From contig CAXXVR010000007.1 in the NCBI GenBank assembly GCA_963675955.2, positions 682,001 through 746,000 on the forward strand: a stretch of DNA of 64,000 nucleotides, in the 5' to 3' direction. This DNA comes from Desulfocicer sp963675955. GTDB taxonomy: Bacteria > Desulfobacterota > Desulfobacteria > Desulfobacterales > Desulfobacteraceae. A program made the position numbers and the translations under genes. Positions 27,812 through 36,765 of this stretch are shown piece by piece. The stretch's first letter is position 1; each line of letters opens with the position of its first letter. The notes beneath the pieces are model-generated. The model was not told the DNA's origin, searched no databases, and was given only the letters and a program-made list of their open reading frames with translations.

Positions 27812-28945
27812 ATGATTGAGTCTGATAGTTCGCTGTTGTCAGAACTTGCAGAGATAAATGACCCTCGACTGGAAAGACAGAAACGACACCTGTTGATAGA
27901 CATATTTGCAATTACAATATGCGCTGTTATTTGCGGGGCAAATACATGGAATGAAATTGCACAATATGGCGAATCCAAACATGACTGGTTAAAAACATTT
28001 TTGAAGTTACCCAATGGAATACCATCACACGATACAATAAGGCGAGTATTTATCATCATTGACCCGAAAGAATTTCAATCGGCTTTTATTAACTGGGTGA
28101 ATTCTATGCGGAAATCACTTCCGGAGACTGTCATCGCTGTGGATGGAAAGACACTGAGGCGGTCCCATGATAAACCAAATGGAAAGTCAGCAATTCATAT
28201 GGTGAGTGCATGGGCATCAGATATGAATATGGTCCTGGGACAAATTAAAACGAATGAGAAATCAAATGAAATTACTGCAATCCCGGAATTGCTTGATTTA
28301 CTGGATATTTCAGGAAGCACTATCACAATAGACGCCATGGGTTGTCAGAAAAAGATCGCAGAAAAAATAATCGACAATAATGCAAACTATGCTTTGGCTT
28401 TGAAGCAAAACCATGGAGATCTATATGACGACGTTGATCTTTTTTTTCAAAACATCAAAAAGACAGACGTTAAGGAATTGTCCGAAAACTATTTTGAAAG
28501 CGTTGATGGTGATCATGGACGAGTTGAAATAAGGCGTCATTGGATTACATCCGATACTGACTGGATCGTGGATAAACCACTTTGGGCAGGCCTTCAAAGC
28601 ATTGGAATGGTTGAAAGAGAACGCCATATTAAGGACAAAATTTCATGCGAGACCAGTTATTACTTGCTCAGCGACAAATGGAATGGTGAAGACTTTGCTA
28701 AAAGGATACGAGACCACTGGGGAGTCGAAAATAAATTGCACTGGGTGCTTGATGTCTCGTTTAGGGAAGATGAATGTCGCAAGCGAGCTGGCCATGCTGC
28801 TGAAAATTTTGCAATGGTGCGCCATATTGCCTTAAATCTACTAAAAAAAGAAAACAGTATGAAAAAGAGCATAAATGTTAAACGCCTGCAAGCAGGATGG
28901 GATAATACTTACCTCATGAAAGTACTTGGAGTCAATGCAATTTAA
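27812..28945 (+). CDS. ISAs1-family transposase
   Basis: A DDE transposase of 377 aa with the IS4-like fold. It starts with a DUF4338/H-repeat-associated N-terminal region (LLIDIFAITICAVICGANTW, IAQYGESKHDWLKTFL). The catalytic residues fit AVDGKTLRRSHD (first Asp), TIDAMGCQKKIAEKI (second Asp) and the C-terminal RDHWGVENKLHWVLDVSFRE (Glu). The reading frame is complete, with normal family length. A+T content is clearly higher than in the neighbouring genes, in line with recent arrival. Confidence 0.95.
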   Translation: MIESDSSLLSELAEINDPRLERQKRHLLIDIFAITICAVICGANTWNEIAQYGESKHDWLKTFLKLPNGIPSHDTIRRVFIIIDPKEFQSAFINWVNSMRKSLPETVIAVDGKTLRRSHDKPNGKSAIHMVSAWASDMNMVLGQIKTNEKSNEITAIPELLDLLDISGSTITIDAMGCQKKIAEKIIDNNANYALALKQNHGDLYDDVDLFFQNIKKTDVKELSENYFESVDGDHGRVEIRRHWITSDTDWIVDKPLWAGLQSIGMVERERHIKDKISCETSYYLLSDKWNGEDFAKRIRDHWGVENKLHWVLDVSFREDECRKRAGHAAENFAMVRHIALNLLKKENSMKKSINVKRLQAGWDNTYLMKVLGVNAI

Positions 28946-29005
28946 ATGCGTTTACCCTGCAAGAGATTCCCCTTGAATTCACCCCATGTTATTGATAGTT
29001 TAAAG

Positions 29006-29157
29006 ATCGGTCACAACATGGGCCATTCCGGGAGGGTCAGGCTTGCGTTTTTGGAATTATCGGTGGTTTTGGCGTTTGTACAGGCTGTGAAAAGATAACG
29101 CAAATAACACAAGCCTGACCCCATTGACCCGCCAATTGTGACGGACTCATGTTATGC
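29006..29157. repeat. Long-hairpin repeat (GTCAGGCTTG family), full copy
   Basis: Inner arms are gggtcaggcttgcgtttttg (from 29034) and ataacacaagcctgaccc (to 29121). Outer motifs are ggtcacaacatgggccatt (29009) and aattgtgacggactcatgtt (29133-29152). The whole element lies between the ISAs1 insertion and the helicase gene. Confidence 0.85.
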
Positions 29158-29202
29158 CCAAGACCACAAATTGCAAGTCCACAAAAAAACAGAGACCACA
29201 CC

Positions 29203-32200
29203 ATGGAATTCATAGCAGACCTGCACCTTCACTCCCATTTTTCCAGAGCTACCGCCAGAAATCTAAACCTGGAAAATCTGTACATCTGGGCACAGAAAAA
29301 GGGGATCACCCTGGTGGGCACCGGGGACTTCACCCACCCCGAATGGCTCCGGGAAATTGAAGAAAAACTGGAACCGGCGGCACCGGGTCTGTTTAAACTG
29401 AAGGAAAAATTCAGTAAACCCCTTGATGCAACCGTTCCTTTCAGCTGTAAAAATCAGGTACGATTCATTCTCCAGTGTGAAATCAGTTCCATTTATAAAA
29501 AGAACAACCGGGTGAGAAAAAATCACAATCTGATTTATTTCCCGAAAATCAAATCTGTCAAAACCTTTAATGCACAACTCGAAACCATCGGAAACATCAC
29601 CTCAGACGGCCGTCCCATCCTGGGACTTGATGCAGAAAAACTCCTTGATATCATGCTAAATGTCTCCGATGAGGCATTTCTCATCCCGGCACACATCTGG
29701 ACCCCCTGGTTTTCCATGCTGGGGTCCAAATCCGGATTTGACACCATTGAAGAATGTTTTGGTGATCTTTCCCGCCATATCTTTGCCGTGGAAACCGGTC
29801 TATCCTCGGACCCGCCCATGAACTGGCGGGTAAAAACCCTGGATCATGTACGCCTGGTATCAAGTTCAGATGCCCACTCCCCCATGTATCTTGGCAGAAA
29901 CGCCACCATGTTTGACACCGGCCTTTCCTATTACCATGTCAGAAGAGCATTGGAAACCGGAGATCCCGTCAAATACCGGGGCACCATTGACATGTTTCCC
30001 CAGGAGGGAAAATACCACCATGACGGCCACAGGAAATGTGGCATTTCCTTTGATCCAGAAGAGACCCTGCGCCATGGAGGCAACTGCCCCGTGTGCAAAA
30101 AGCCCCTCACCCTGGGGGTCCTTTACCGGGTACAGGAACTGGCCCATCGCCCCCATGGCTATGCCCCCAAGCACCGTCAAGGTTATCAAAGCATCATACC
30201 TCTTGCCGATATTTTGTCTGAAATATTTGATGTGGGTCCCAAAAGTAAAAAGGTGACCATTGTCTATGAAAAAACTCTGGAGAAATCCGGCCCGGAGCTG
30301 GATCTCCTGTTAAAAAAATCACCTGCAGATATTGATGCCCTGGGCATTCCCCTGCTGGGGGCGGCCATTAAAAAAATGCGCTCCGGCCAGGTGGACATTG
30401 CCCCCGGGTTTGACGGAGAATATGGCCGGGTCCGTCTCTTCACAGCCGAAGAAAAAAAAAGGCTCAGGGGAGAAACAGAGCTGTTCCCCCCGGAAAAAAA
30501 GAAACCGGCTCCCCGAAAATCCGTAAAGACAACGGCTGCCTCGCCCATCCATCATAATGCTTTACCGACCACCCTGCCCGGCATCATTGCCGAAAAAGAG
30601 AACACATCCACCCTTCCACCGGATGACCTATTGTCCACCCTGAACCCGGAACAGCACCAGGCACTTTTGTGCACGGATAGACCGCTGATCATGGCAGCCG
30701 GTCCCGGTACCGGCAAAACCCGTACCATCACGGCAAAGATTGCCTGGCTCATTAAAGAACAAAAAGTTTCACCGGATGCCATCCTGGCCCTGACCTTCAC
30801 CAATCGGGCAGCCCGGGAAATGCAAGATAGAATCGAAACCCTTATCCCGGACACCCATAAAAAAGTATGCGCCTGCACCTTCCACGCCTTCTGCCTCATG
30901 ATCCTCAAGGAATATACAGATTTTTCCTCCGGCATTATGGAGGATGGACTGCGACATACCCTTCTGGGAGAAGCCGTGACACAGCTTGCACATTCAGACA
31001 ATAAAGTCACCCCTGCCCAGGCGGAACTTCATATTTCCCGGGCCAAACAACAGGGACTTACTCCCGCAGACACCCTTGATTTTATTGAAGATATCTCCAT
31101 CAGAAAAGATTATACCCGGGTGTGGGAGATATACCAGGCCAATCTGAAGATTTTAAATATGGTGGATTTTGAAGATCTCATCAACATGGTTCTGTCACTT
31201 TTAACCAATGATTCAGACATGGGCTTAACCCTGCAGAAACGATTTCAATATCTCTTTGTGGATGAATACCAGGATGTCAATCAGGGTCAGTACATGCTCA
31301 CCCGACTCCTGGCAGGAAATGGTGATCACCTCTGCGTCATTGGGGACCCGGATCAATCCATCTACGGATTCAGGGGATCAGACAACCGCTATTTCCAGCA
31401 GTTTTTATCGGATTATCCCACAGCCCTTGCCATCACCCTGAAACACAATTATCGATCAACGGAGGCCATTCTTGAAGCCTCCCACCAGATGCTCACACGA
31501 TGCGGAGAACAGATGGCTGGTCCCAGACTGTTTTCCGGCATCCAGGGTAAAAATACGGTGATGATAATGCCCACCGCCTCGGAGCGGGCCGAAGCTGTGG
31601 CTGTGGGAAAAACCATTGAAAAACTCACCGGAGGGCTGTCTCTTTTTTCCATGGACAGTCAAAGCGTTGATACTTCCCGGCAAGATGCTTTCTCCTTTTC
31701 CGACATTGCCGTTCTCTACCGCACACGGAAACAGGGAGAACTATTTGCCGAGGTATTGGAAAAAGCAGGCATTCCCTGCCAGATGGCCCACCGGGAGAAC
31801 ATCCTTTTAAAACCCGGTATCAAAGAGATACTTTCCCTCATGAGAATAAGCAGGGAGAGGGGCAGTTTCATGGATGTTGAATGGCTGCTGGATCATTTCA
31901 AAGCTGGTACCGGGAAGAAAAGCCGGGAGATTCTAAGGCACTGGTTTAACATCCAGGATACATCCCTGACCCAAGCCCTTGTCCACCTTCAAAAGGCTCC
32001 TCCCAGAGGCCTGCGCCGGGATATCCATAAAAAGGTATGTCAATGCATCTCAGAGATCCACACAGCCGGAGAAAAGGTAAAGGCCCTTTCCAGCAGACAG
32101 ACCATTGATTATGTTTCCAACCTATGGGGCCTTGACGACATCATTCGGGCCAACCCCAAAAGCGCCCACACCCTGGAATTGCTTTTCATGGAGGCAGACC

Positions 32201-32643
32201 GCATGATAGACCCTGTGTCATTTCTGGATCATCTGAGTCTTAACCGGGATATAGATACCCTGGTACCCCATGCCGAAAAGGTACTTCTGATGACTCTGCA
32301 CGCATCCAAGGGCCTTGAATTTGATGTGGTGTTCATCACCGGGTGTGAAAACGGACTCATCCCCTTTTTCCGGCACGATAAAAACGGAAACCCCATTCCT
32401 GTTCTCCCTGAAACTATGGCCGAAGAACGGCGTCTTTTTTACGTGGCCATGACCCGGGCCCGGAAACAGCTTTGTTTTTCCCATGCCCGGAAACGCCACA
32501 TCCATGGTAAAACAATAAAAACTTCAATTTCTCCCTTTGTCTATGATATAGAAGAGGAATTAAAAGCTTACGGTAAAAATAAATTTAAACCCAAACAAGA
32601 AAAAAAAGAAAGCAGACAGCTGGAGCTGTTTCAGGATATCTGA
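29203..32643 (+). CDS. PHP-domain/UvrD-type helicase fusion
   Basis: An 1146-residue protein joining a PHP phosphoesterase domain to a superfamily 1A helicase. Residues 1-390 carry PHP metal motifs (FIADLHLHSHFS, VGTGDFTHP, FLIPAHIWTPWF, SSDAHSP) plus a CPVC zinc-knuckle-like segment. Residues about 480-1140 are UvrD-like: Walker A AAGPGTGKTRT (about 500), DEYQDVNQGQ (about 687), GDPDQSIYGFRGSD, LTLHASKGLEFD-type motif V, and EERRLFYVAMTRARKQL. The likely role is DNA repair with a built-in nuclease or phosphatase. ATG 29203 is chosen because the PHP motif then starts at residue 4; the longer frame begins in repeat DNA. Confidence 0.9.
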   Translation: MEFIADLHLHSHFSRATARNLNLENLYIWAQKKGITLVGTGDFTHPEWLREIEEKLEPAAPGLFKLKEKFSKPLDATVPFSCKNQVRFILQCEISSIYKKNNRVRKNHNLIYFPKIKSVKTFNAQLETIGNITSDGRPILGLDAEKLLDIMLNVSDEAFLIPAHIWTPWFSMLGSKSGFDTIEECFGDLSRHIFAVETGLSSDPPMNWRVKTLDHVRLVSSSDAHSPMYLGRNATMFDTGLSYYHVRRALETGDPVKYRGTIDMFPQEGKYHHDGHRKCGISFDPEETLRHGGNCPVCKKPLTLGVLYRVQELAHRPHGYAPKHRQGYQSIIPLADILSEIFDVGPKSKKVTIVYEKTLEKSGPELDLLLKKSPADIDALGIPLLGAAIKKMRSGQVDIAPGFDGEYGRVRLFTAEEKKRLRGETELFPPEKKKPAPRKSVKTTAASPIHHNALPTTLPGIIAEKENTSTLPPDDLLSTLNPEQHQALLCTDRPLIMAAGPGTGKTRTITAKIAWLIKEQKVSPDAILALTFTNRAAREMQDRIETLIPDTHKKVCACTFHAFCLMILKEYTDFSSGIMEDGLRHTLLGEAVTQLAHSDNKVTPAQAELHISRAKQQGLTPADTLDFIEDISIRKDYTRVWEIYQANLKILNMVDFEDLINMVLSLLTNDSDMGLTLQKRFQYLFVDEYQDVNQGQYMLTRLLAGNGDHLCVIGDPDQSIYGFRGSDNRYFQQFLSDYPTALAITLKHNYRSTEAILEASHQMLTRCGEQMAGPRLFSGIQGKNTVMIMPTASERAEAVAVGKTIEKLTGGLSLFSMDSQSVDTSRQDAFSFSDIAVLYRTRKQGELFAEVLEKAGIPCQMAHRENILLKPGIKEILSLMRISRERGSFMDVEWLLDHFKAGTGKKSREILRHWFNIQDTSLTQALVHLQKAPPRGLRRDIHKKVCQCISEIHTAGEKVKALSSRQTIDYVSNLWGLDDIIRANPKSAHTLELLFMEADRMIDPVSFLDHLSLNRDIDTLVPHAEKVLLMTLHASKGLEFDVVFITGCENGLIPFFRHDKNGNPIPVLPETMAEERRLFYVAMTRARKQLCFSHARKRHIHGKTIKTSISPFVYDIEEELKAYGKNKFKPKQEKKESRQLELFQDI

Positions 32644-32645
32644 TA

Positions 32646-33014
32646 ATGGAAGAAAAAAATGTAAAATCCATCCCCCTGGCCAATGACCTCACCCTGGAAC
32701 TTCTTGACCTGACCAGAAAAATCAGCGTGGACGCCTGCCAGGTGACCATGGTGGCAAGACTTGTCATCCCGGTGAAAGCATCCCTTTTTTCAGAAGAGAC
32801 CCTCAAGGAAACGCCCCTGGAAAATATCGTAAATAAAGTGGGAGAGACAACCACCTTTGAGCATCGCAAGGAACGAAACTTCATCATGAACGAAGACAAA
32901 GACAAGGTTTTTGAACATCTGGTGGACACCTTTATGGAGACTATCATGCCCTATGTGTCCAAACCTTTTTTTCCGGAAAAATATATTTTAAAATGCTACA
33001 GAGATAAGGGATAA
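32646..33014 (+). CDS. Conserved hypothetical protein, helicase-linked
   Basis: The 122-residue soluble protein (SIPLANDLTLELLDLTRKIS, VAGLV-like core, FEHRKERNFIMNEDKDKVF) matches no family I can name. It starts two bases after the helicase stop and ends three bases before the transglycosylase, so the three genes form one tight unit. Confidence 0.75.
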   Translation: MEEKNVKSIPLANDLTLELLDLTRKISVDACQVTMVARLVIPVKASLFSEETLKETPLENIVNKVGETTTFEHRKERNFIMNEDKDKVFEHLVDTFMETIMPYVSKPFFPEKYILKCYRDKG

Positions 33015-33017
33015 AAA

Positions 33018-33593
33018 ATGAAAGGCTGGGACCTTTGTCTACTGGTGGGGTTACTGCTGGTACCAATGACGGTGACGGCGGATATCTATATATTTGTGGA
33101 TAAAAACGGGGTAAGCCATTTCACCAATGTGCCGTCTTCCCCAAAATTCCATCTGTTTGTCAAGGGAAAACGTCCCCAGCCCGGCATGGTGCGCCTGGAT
33201 AAGAAATGCTATGATCACCTGATTGAAAAGGCAGCCCGGAAGTTCAATGTGGATTTTTCACTGATCAAAGCGGTCATCGAGGTGGAATCGGCATACAATC
33301 CCCGGGCCGTCTCATCAAAGGGTGCCCGGGGACTGATGCAGATCATGCCCTTTAATTTTGAAGAACTCAACATCTCAGACCCCTTTGAACCCAAGCAGAA
33401 CATCATGGGCGGCACCCGGTATCTGACGGGATTGATCCATCAGTACAAGGGAAATCTGGAGCACGCCCTTGCCGCCTACAACGCCGGACCCGGAAACGTG
33501 GACAAATATAAGGGTATCCCCCCTTTCCTGGAAACCCGGAACTATGTTAAAAGAGTCATGGCCCTTCACCGCATCTACCGCCCCAGTTCCTGA
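33018..33593 (+). CDS. Lytic transglycosylase (DUF4124 + SLT domain)
   Basis: An exported muramidase-type enzyme that cleaves peptidoglycan glycan strands to 1,6-anhydro ends. A signal peptide (DLCLLVGLLLVPMTVTA) precedes a DUF4124 module (IYIFVDKNGVSHFTN) and the goose-lysozyme-like SLT domain (about residues 70-185). The catalytic Glu is in IKAVIEVESAYNPRAVSSKG, with family motifs GARGLMQIMP, GTRYLTGLI and ALAAYNAGPGNV. It is coupled to the small protein upstream. Confidence 0.92.
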   Translation: MKGWDLCLLVGLLLVPMTVTADIYIFVDKNGVSHFTNVPSSPKFHLFVKGKRPQPGMVRLDKKCYDHLIEKAARKFNVDFSLIKAVIEVESAYNPRAVSSKGARGLMQIMPFNFEELNISDPFEPKQNIMGGTRYLTGLIHQYKGNLEHALAAYNAGPGNVDKYKGIPPFLETRNYVKRVMALHRIYRPSS

Positions 33594-33724
33594 TGCATCC
33601 AAAATTTCCATTCAGCAGGGAAGGGATTCAGCCGCTTTCAATCTGGCGCTTTATCAGGGGCAGAACTCAAGAATAATGGCCAGATGAAGTTTAGAGATTG
33701 ATCACCCAAGGCATCGGGCGTGTT

Positions 33725-34609
33725 TTAATCTCCTGAGCACACATTGCAGTCCATGCGTCTTATAAAATTAGCCAATTTATCTTTAATATCAGAACGTTCC
33801 ATGGCAAAGGCCAGGTTAGCCATCTGGAAACCCGCCTTGTCCCCGCAATCAAAGCGTTCTCCTTCAAATTTATAACCGAACACCGGTTGATCACCCAGCA
33901 GCTTTTCCATGGCATCGGTGAGCTGAATTTCTCCCCCGGCACCAAGTTCTTTTTCTCCCAGATAGTCAAAAATCTTCGGGGTCAGAATATAGCGGCCCAC
34001 AATGGCCAGATTGGACGGGGCGTCTTTCGGTGAAGGTTTTTCAATCATTCCTTTAACCCGTACCACATTGTCTTCTATTTCCTGGGCGTCCAGGATACCA
34101 TATCTGTCCGTCTGATCCTTGGGAATCTCCATGACAGCCACAAGGCTGGCCCTTAAACGATCAAACCGATTGATCATCTGGGACAATACCGGCACCTTTG
34201 ACTTGATCAGATCATCGGCCAGAAGTACTGCAAAGGGTTCATCCCCCACAATATCCCTGGCACACCAGATGGCATGCCCCAGTCCCCGGGGTTCGTGTTG
34301 GCGGGTATACACAATGGTACCCGTGGGGGGTACCAGTTTCTGTATCTGCCCCAGGGCTTCATCCTTATGTTTATTTTTGAGCGTCATTTCAAGCTCAAAG
34401 GAACGATCAAAATGATCCTCCAGGGCCTTTTTCCCTCGACCGGTAACAAAAATAATCTGCTCAATCCCTGCTGCAAATGCCTCTTCCACCGCATATTGAA
34501 TGATGGGTTTATCCACAACCGGAAGCATTTCTTTGGCCATAGCTTTAGTTGCAGGCAAAAATCGAGTACCAAGCCCTGCAACGGGAAATACAGCTTTTCT
34601 AATTTTCAT
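33725..34609 (-). CDS. galU: UTP-glucose-1-phosphate uridylyltransferase
   Basis: GalU makes UDP-glucose for polysaccharide and envelope synthesis. The nucleotide-binding signature is PVAGLGTRFLPATKAMAKEM, followed by the Lys-containing LPVVDKPIIQYAVEEA, EPRGLGHAIWCA and ADDLI. Length 294 aa is standard. ATG 34609 has GGAG six bases upstream; the longer frame from 34657 is not needed. It stands alone next to a repeat and the ORP-like cluster. Confidence 0.95.
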   Translation of the reverse strand: MKIRKAVFPVAGLGTRFLPATKAMAKEMLPVVDKPIIQYAVEEAFAAGIEQIIFVTGRGKKALEDHFDRSFELEMTLKNKHKDEALGQIQKLVPPTGTIVYTRQHEPRGLGHAIWCARDIVGDEPFAVLLADDLIKSKVPVLSQMINRFDRLRASLVAVMEIPKDQTDRYGILDAQEIEDNVVRVKGMIEKPSPKDAPSNLAIVGRYILTPKIFDYLGEKELGAGGEIQLTDAMEKLLGDQPVFGYKFEGERFDCGDKAGFQMANLAFAMERSDIKDKLANFIRRMDCNVCSGD

Positions 34610-34696
34610 ATGATCTCCGTTCAATGGATGCATTTTCAGAGGGTAGATAATCATCATCCCCCCGTTCTATGTATACAAAAAGCATAAATTTATTCG

Positions 34697-34770
34697 GGCT
34701 TGATCACAACATCGGTCACTTGAGAAGGTGCAGCAGTTACTTGGAATGGCCGAAGTTATGATCAAGTCCG
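34697..34770. repeat. Long-hairpin repeat, outer arms only
   Basis: gggcttgatcacaacatcgg and gccgaagttatgatcaagtc form an imperfect 20-bp stem around 32 bases. It has the outer motif of the family without the inner GTCAGGCTTG arms. Confidence 0.65.
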
Positions 34771-34808
34771 TTTATTCAAACAGGCAGTGTGTAAGCAGGT
34801 TCAGGTTT

Positions 34809-35165
34809 TCAGTGCTGACAGGGAGAGTCAGGATCATGCCCACAGGCATTTTCACCGGTAACCAAAGTTTTTTCAAGATAGGCCATTACAAGGGTTTCCG
34901 GTGCCTCTGCCGGTGCTCCAGTAACCACATCAATGCTGGCCTGGGCAAAAAGCTGTTTTGCCATCTGCCCCATACCACCGGTAATAATCACATTTACCCC
35001 TTTTTCATGAAGCCATTTGGGCAACACCCCAGGTTCATGGGGAGGGGGTTCAAGCACTGTGGTATTGGTGATCTTTCCATCTTCCACATCCATAAGGCAA
35101 AACTCCCTGCAGTGTCCGAAATGCGTGGTAAGTTTACCCATTGCCATTGGTATTGCAAATTTCAT
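34809..35165 (-). CDS. NifX/NafY-fold (ORP-like) metal-cofactor protein
   Basis: A 118-residue member of the dinitrogenase iron-molybdenum cofactor family (PF02579), which includes NifX, the NifB C-terminus and the Mo-Cu orange protein of Desulfovibrio. Features are the N-terminal strand KFAIPMAMGKLTTHFGHCRE, the loop VIITGGMGQMAKQLFA and a Cys/His-rich tail (CGHDPDSPCQH) that could bind metal. ATG 35165 has AAGGA upstream. It is last in a leftward four-gene cluster with two ferredoxin-ATPases, the hallmark neighbourhood of ORP-type systems. Confidence 0.82.
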   Translation of the reverse strand: MKFAIPMAMGKLTTHFGHCREFCLMDVEDGKITNTTVLEPPPHEPGVLPKWLHEKGVNVIITGGMGQMAKQLFAQASIDVVTGAPAEAPETLVMAYLEKTLVTGENACGHDPDSPCQH

Positions 35166-35202
35166 CTTTGATGTCCTTTCATTTCTTTTTTTAGTAATAC
35201 AT

Positions 35203-35240
35203 ATGGCAGTGACACCTGCCACAATGAAAATTGAAACTCA
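35203..35240. repeat. Hairpin-CACAA module upstream of the ORP-like gene
   Basis: TGGCAG tgacac CTGCCA followed by CAATGAAAATTGAAA. Essentially the same arrangement stands upstream of cytochrome c3 (47787-47825), and a version with other stem bases is at 16322-16352. Confidence 0.5.
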
Positions 35241-35261
35241 AATTATTACAAACTTTATATA

Positions 35262-35330
35262 AACGGGCATGTCCCAGCGGACACAACGAATATTGAAAAT
35301 GCCATCATGCCACCCCCCGGGGGAATTTCA
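35262..35330 (-). repeat. Intergenic mosaic repeat, inverted copy
   Basis: Read on the minus strand it gives a CCCCCGGGGGG core, ggcatgatggcattttcaat, attcgttgtgtccgctggga and catgcccgtttatata. It parallels 9280-9358 in the same order. Confidence 0.65.
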
Positions 35331-35331
35331 T

Positions 35332-35694
35332 TTAAACCCAGTGACCTTCCACGTTGGGACCACCGGCGTAACTCAGCTCACCTTTCTTAAATTGCTCCAC
35401 AACGCCTTTTACTGTGCCTTTAATACCGGTAATAATGTGAATACCCGCCGCCTCAAGCACCTGAAAGGCCTTGGGACCACAATTTCCGGTGATAACGGCC
35501 TGGACACCGGTTTCAGCCACGGTTTTTCCTGCCTGAATACCGGCCCCCTGGGGAAGGTTAAGATTCTGGGTATTTTCCTTAACCTCAAAAGCCATGGTAT
35601 CAGTATCCACAACCACAAAATACTGGGCACGTCCAAACCGAGGATCCAGATCGGCATCCAGATTTTTACCCGTTGATGTTACAGCAATTTTCAT
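35332..35694 (-). CDS. Orange-protein-like NifX-family protein
   Basis: A 120-residue PF02579 protein with the family pattern: MKIAVTSTGKNLDADLDPRF, GRAQYFVVVDTDT, GAGIQAGKTVAETGVQAVIT and GNCGPKAFQVLEAAGIHI. It resembles the Desulfovibrio orange protein and related paralogues more than nitrogenase NifX, and there are no nif structural genes here. ATG 35694 has AGGAG eight bases upstream. It probably holds a Mo-, Cu- or Fe-S-type cluster delivered with the upstream ATPases. Confidence 0.84.
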   Translation of the reverse strand: MKIAVTSTGKNLDADLDPRFGRAQYFVVVDTDTMAFEVKENTQNLNLPQGAGIQAGKTVAETGVQAVITGNCGPKAFQVLEAAGIHIITGIKGTVKGVVEQFKKGELSYAGGPNVEGHWV

Positions 35695-35759
35695 TTTTAT
35701 TCTCCTCATATTATTTTTTATTTATTACTCGATTATTTTTATTGATTACTGGCGTTAAG

Positions 35760-35850
35760 GGCTTGGTCACAGCATGGGCCACCCGTCACATTTGATGGGC
35801 CAACGGAATCAGGCTTGTTATCAGGTGTTGAGGGCTTGGTCACAGGCATT
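35760..35850. repeat. Long-hairpin repeat, partial copy
   Basis: It contains gggcttggtcacagcatggg, then aatcaggcttgttatcaggt and a second gggcttggtcacagg. It is a rearranged copy between two genes of the ORP-like cluster. Confidence 0.55.
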
Positions 35851-35883
35851 TATCAATCTGTTATCAATATTTTTAAAATTTAA

Positions 35884-36765
35884 TCACATGATACGTTCCA
35901 GAGTATTGGAAAAAAACTGCTGAACCTGTTCCCATATCTGCACAACGGCCCGGGATGCAGGCCCATCAGAGAACTGCACCAGGCTCTGCCCAGCTTTCAT
36001 GGCATCAATGACCCCCCGATCAAAGGGGATTTCCCCTACAAATCGAATGTTATTCTCTGCTGCAAATTTTTGAATGTGCATTGCCATTTCCGGGTTCAGA
36101 TCCGCTTTATTAATACAGGCCATGGTGGGTATTCTCATTTGATCAGCCAGGGCCTTTACCCGCTCCATATCATGCATGCCGGACAGGGTGGGCTCTGTTA
36201 CAATGAGCAGCGCGTCAGAATTGGTCACCGCCGCAATCACAGGGCATCCGATACCCGGAGGGCCATCGGTGATGATCAGGGGTATTTTTTTCTCTTTGGC
36301 CATATGCCGTGCCTCCTGACGAAGCTGACTCACCAGAAGCCCGGAATTTTCTTCGGCAATACCCAGGCGGGCATGGATCATGGGGCCCCAGGGGGTGTCT
36401 GATATAAATTTTTCCCCGCACACCTTCCGCTCAAAGGAAATGGCCTTTTCGGGGCAGAACCAGGCGCATACCCCGCACCCTTCACAGGAGATGGGATCAA
36501 TGACGAAATCCTCCGAAATGGCATGAAACTGACACCGATCCCGGCAGTCACCACACTGAGTGCACTTGTCTGTCTGGATTTCAGCCTTGCTCCCCCCTTT
36601 AAAATGGGAAGACGCAATGGTATTATGTTCAAGGGTCAAAAAAAGATTGGCGGCGTCCACATCGGCATCCACCACAATTCTATTGGGTGCAAGGGTGGCA
36701 AAGGATGCCGTTACGCTGGTTTTTCCGGTCCCTCCCTTGCCGCTGATAATGGTAAGTTCCTTCAT
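35884..36765 (-). CDS. MinD/ParA-type ATPase with inserted 2[4Fe-4S] ferredoxin
   Basis: A P-loop ATPase of 293 aa of the type found in ORP clusters. The Walker A is ISGKGGTGKTSVTA. An inserted bacterial-ferredoxin segment (about residues 60-105) has CTQCGDCRDRCQFHA and CEGCGVCAWFCPEKA. Switch motifs ITDGPPGIGCPVIAAVT and TEPTLSGMHDMERV follow. It is thought to load or move metal clusters at the cost of ATP. ATG 36765 (GGGAGG upstream) overlaps the previous stop by 4 bp. Its paralogue lies directly upstream, suggesting a heterodimer. Confidence 0.87.
   Translation of the reverse strand: MKELTIISGKGGTGKTSVTASFATLAPNRIVVDADVDAANLFLTLEHNTIASSHFKGGSKAEIQTDKCTQCGDCRDRCQFHAISEDFVIDPISCEGCGVCAWFCPEKAISFERKVCGEKFISDTPWGPMIHARLGIAEENSGLLVSQLRQEARHMAKEKKIPLIITDGPPGIGCPVIAAVTNSDALLIVTEPTLSGMHDMERVKALADQMRIPTMACINKADLNPEMAMHIQKFAAENNIRFVGEIPFDRGVIDAMKAGQSLVQFSDGPASRAVVQIWEQVQQFFSNTLERIM

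Larger units (their letters stand above)
27681..28959 (+). mobile_element. ISAs1-family insertion sequence, intact
   Basis: Terminal inverted repeats are cagggcaaacgcattaaaat (27681-27700) and atttaaatgcgtttaccctg (28940-28959), which agree at 18 of 20 positions when inverted. They are flanked by a perfect 10-bp target duplication caagagattc (27671-27680 and 28960-28969). The element is 1279 bp with one full-length transposase. The exact duplication and good ends suggest a recent insertion, into non-coding repeat sequence. Confidence 0.93.
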
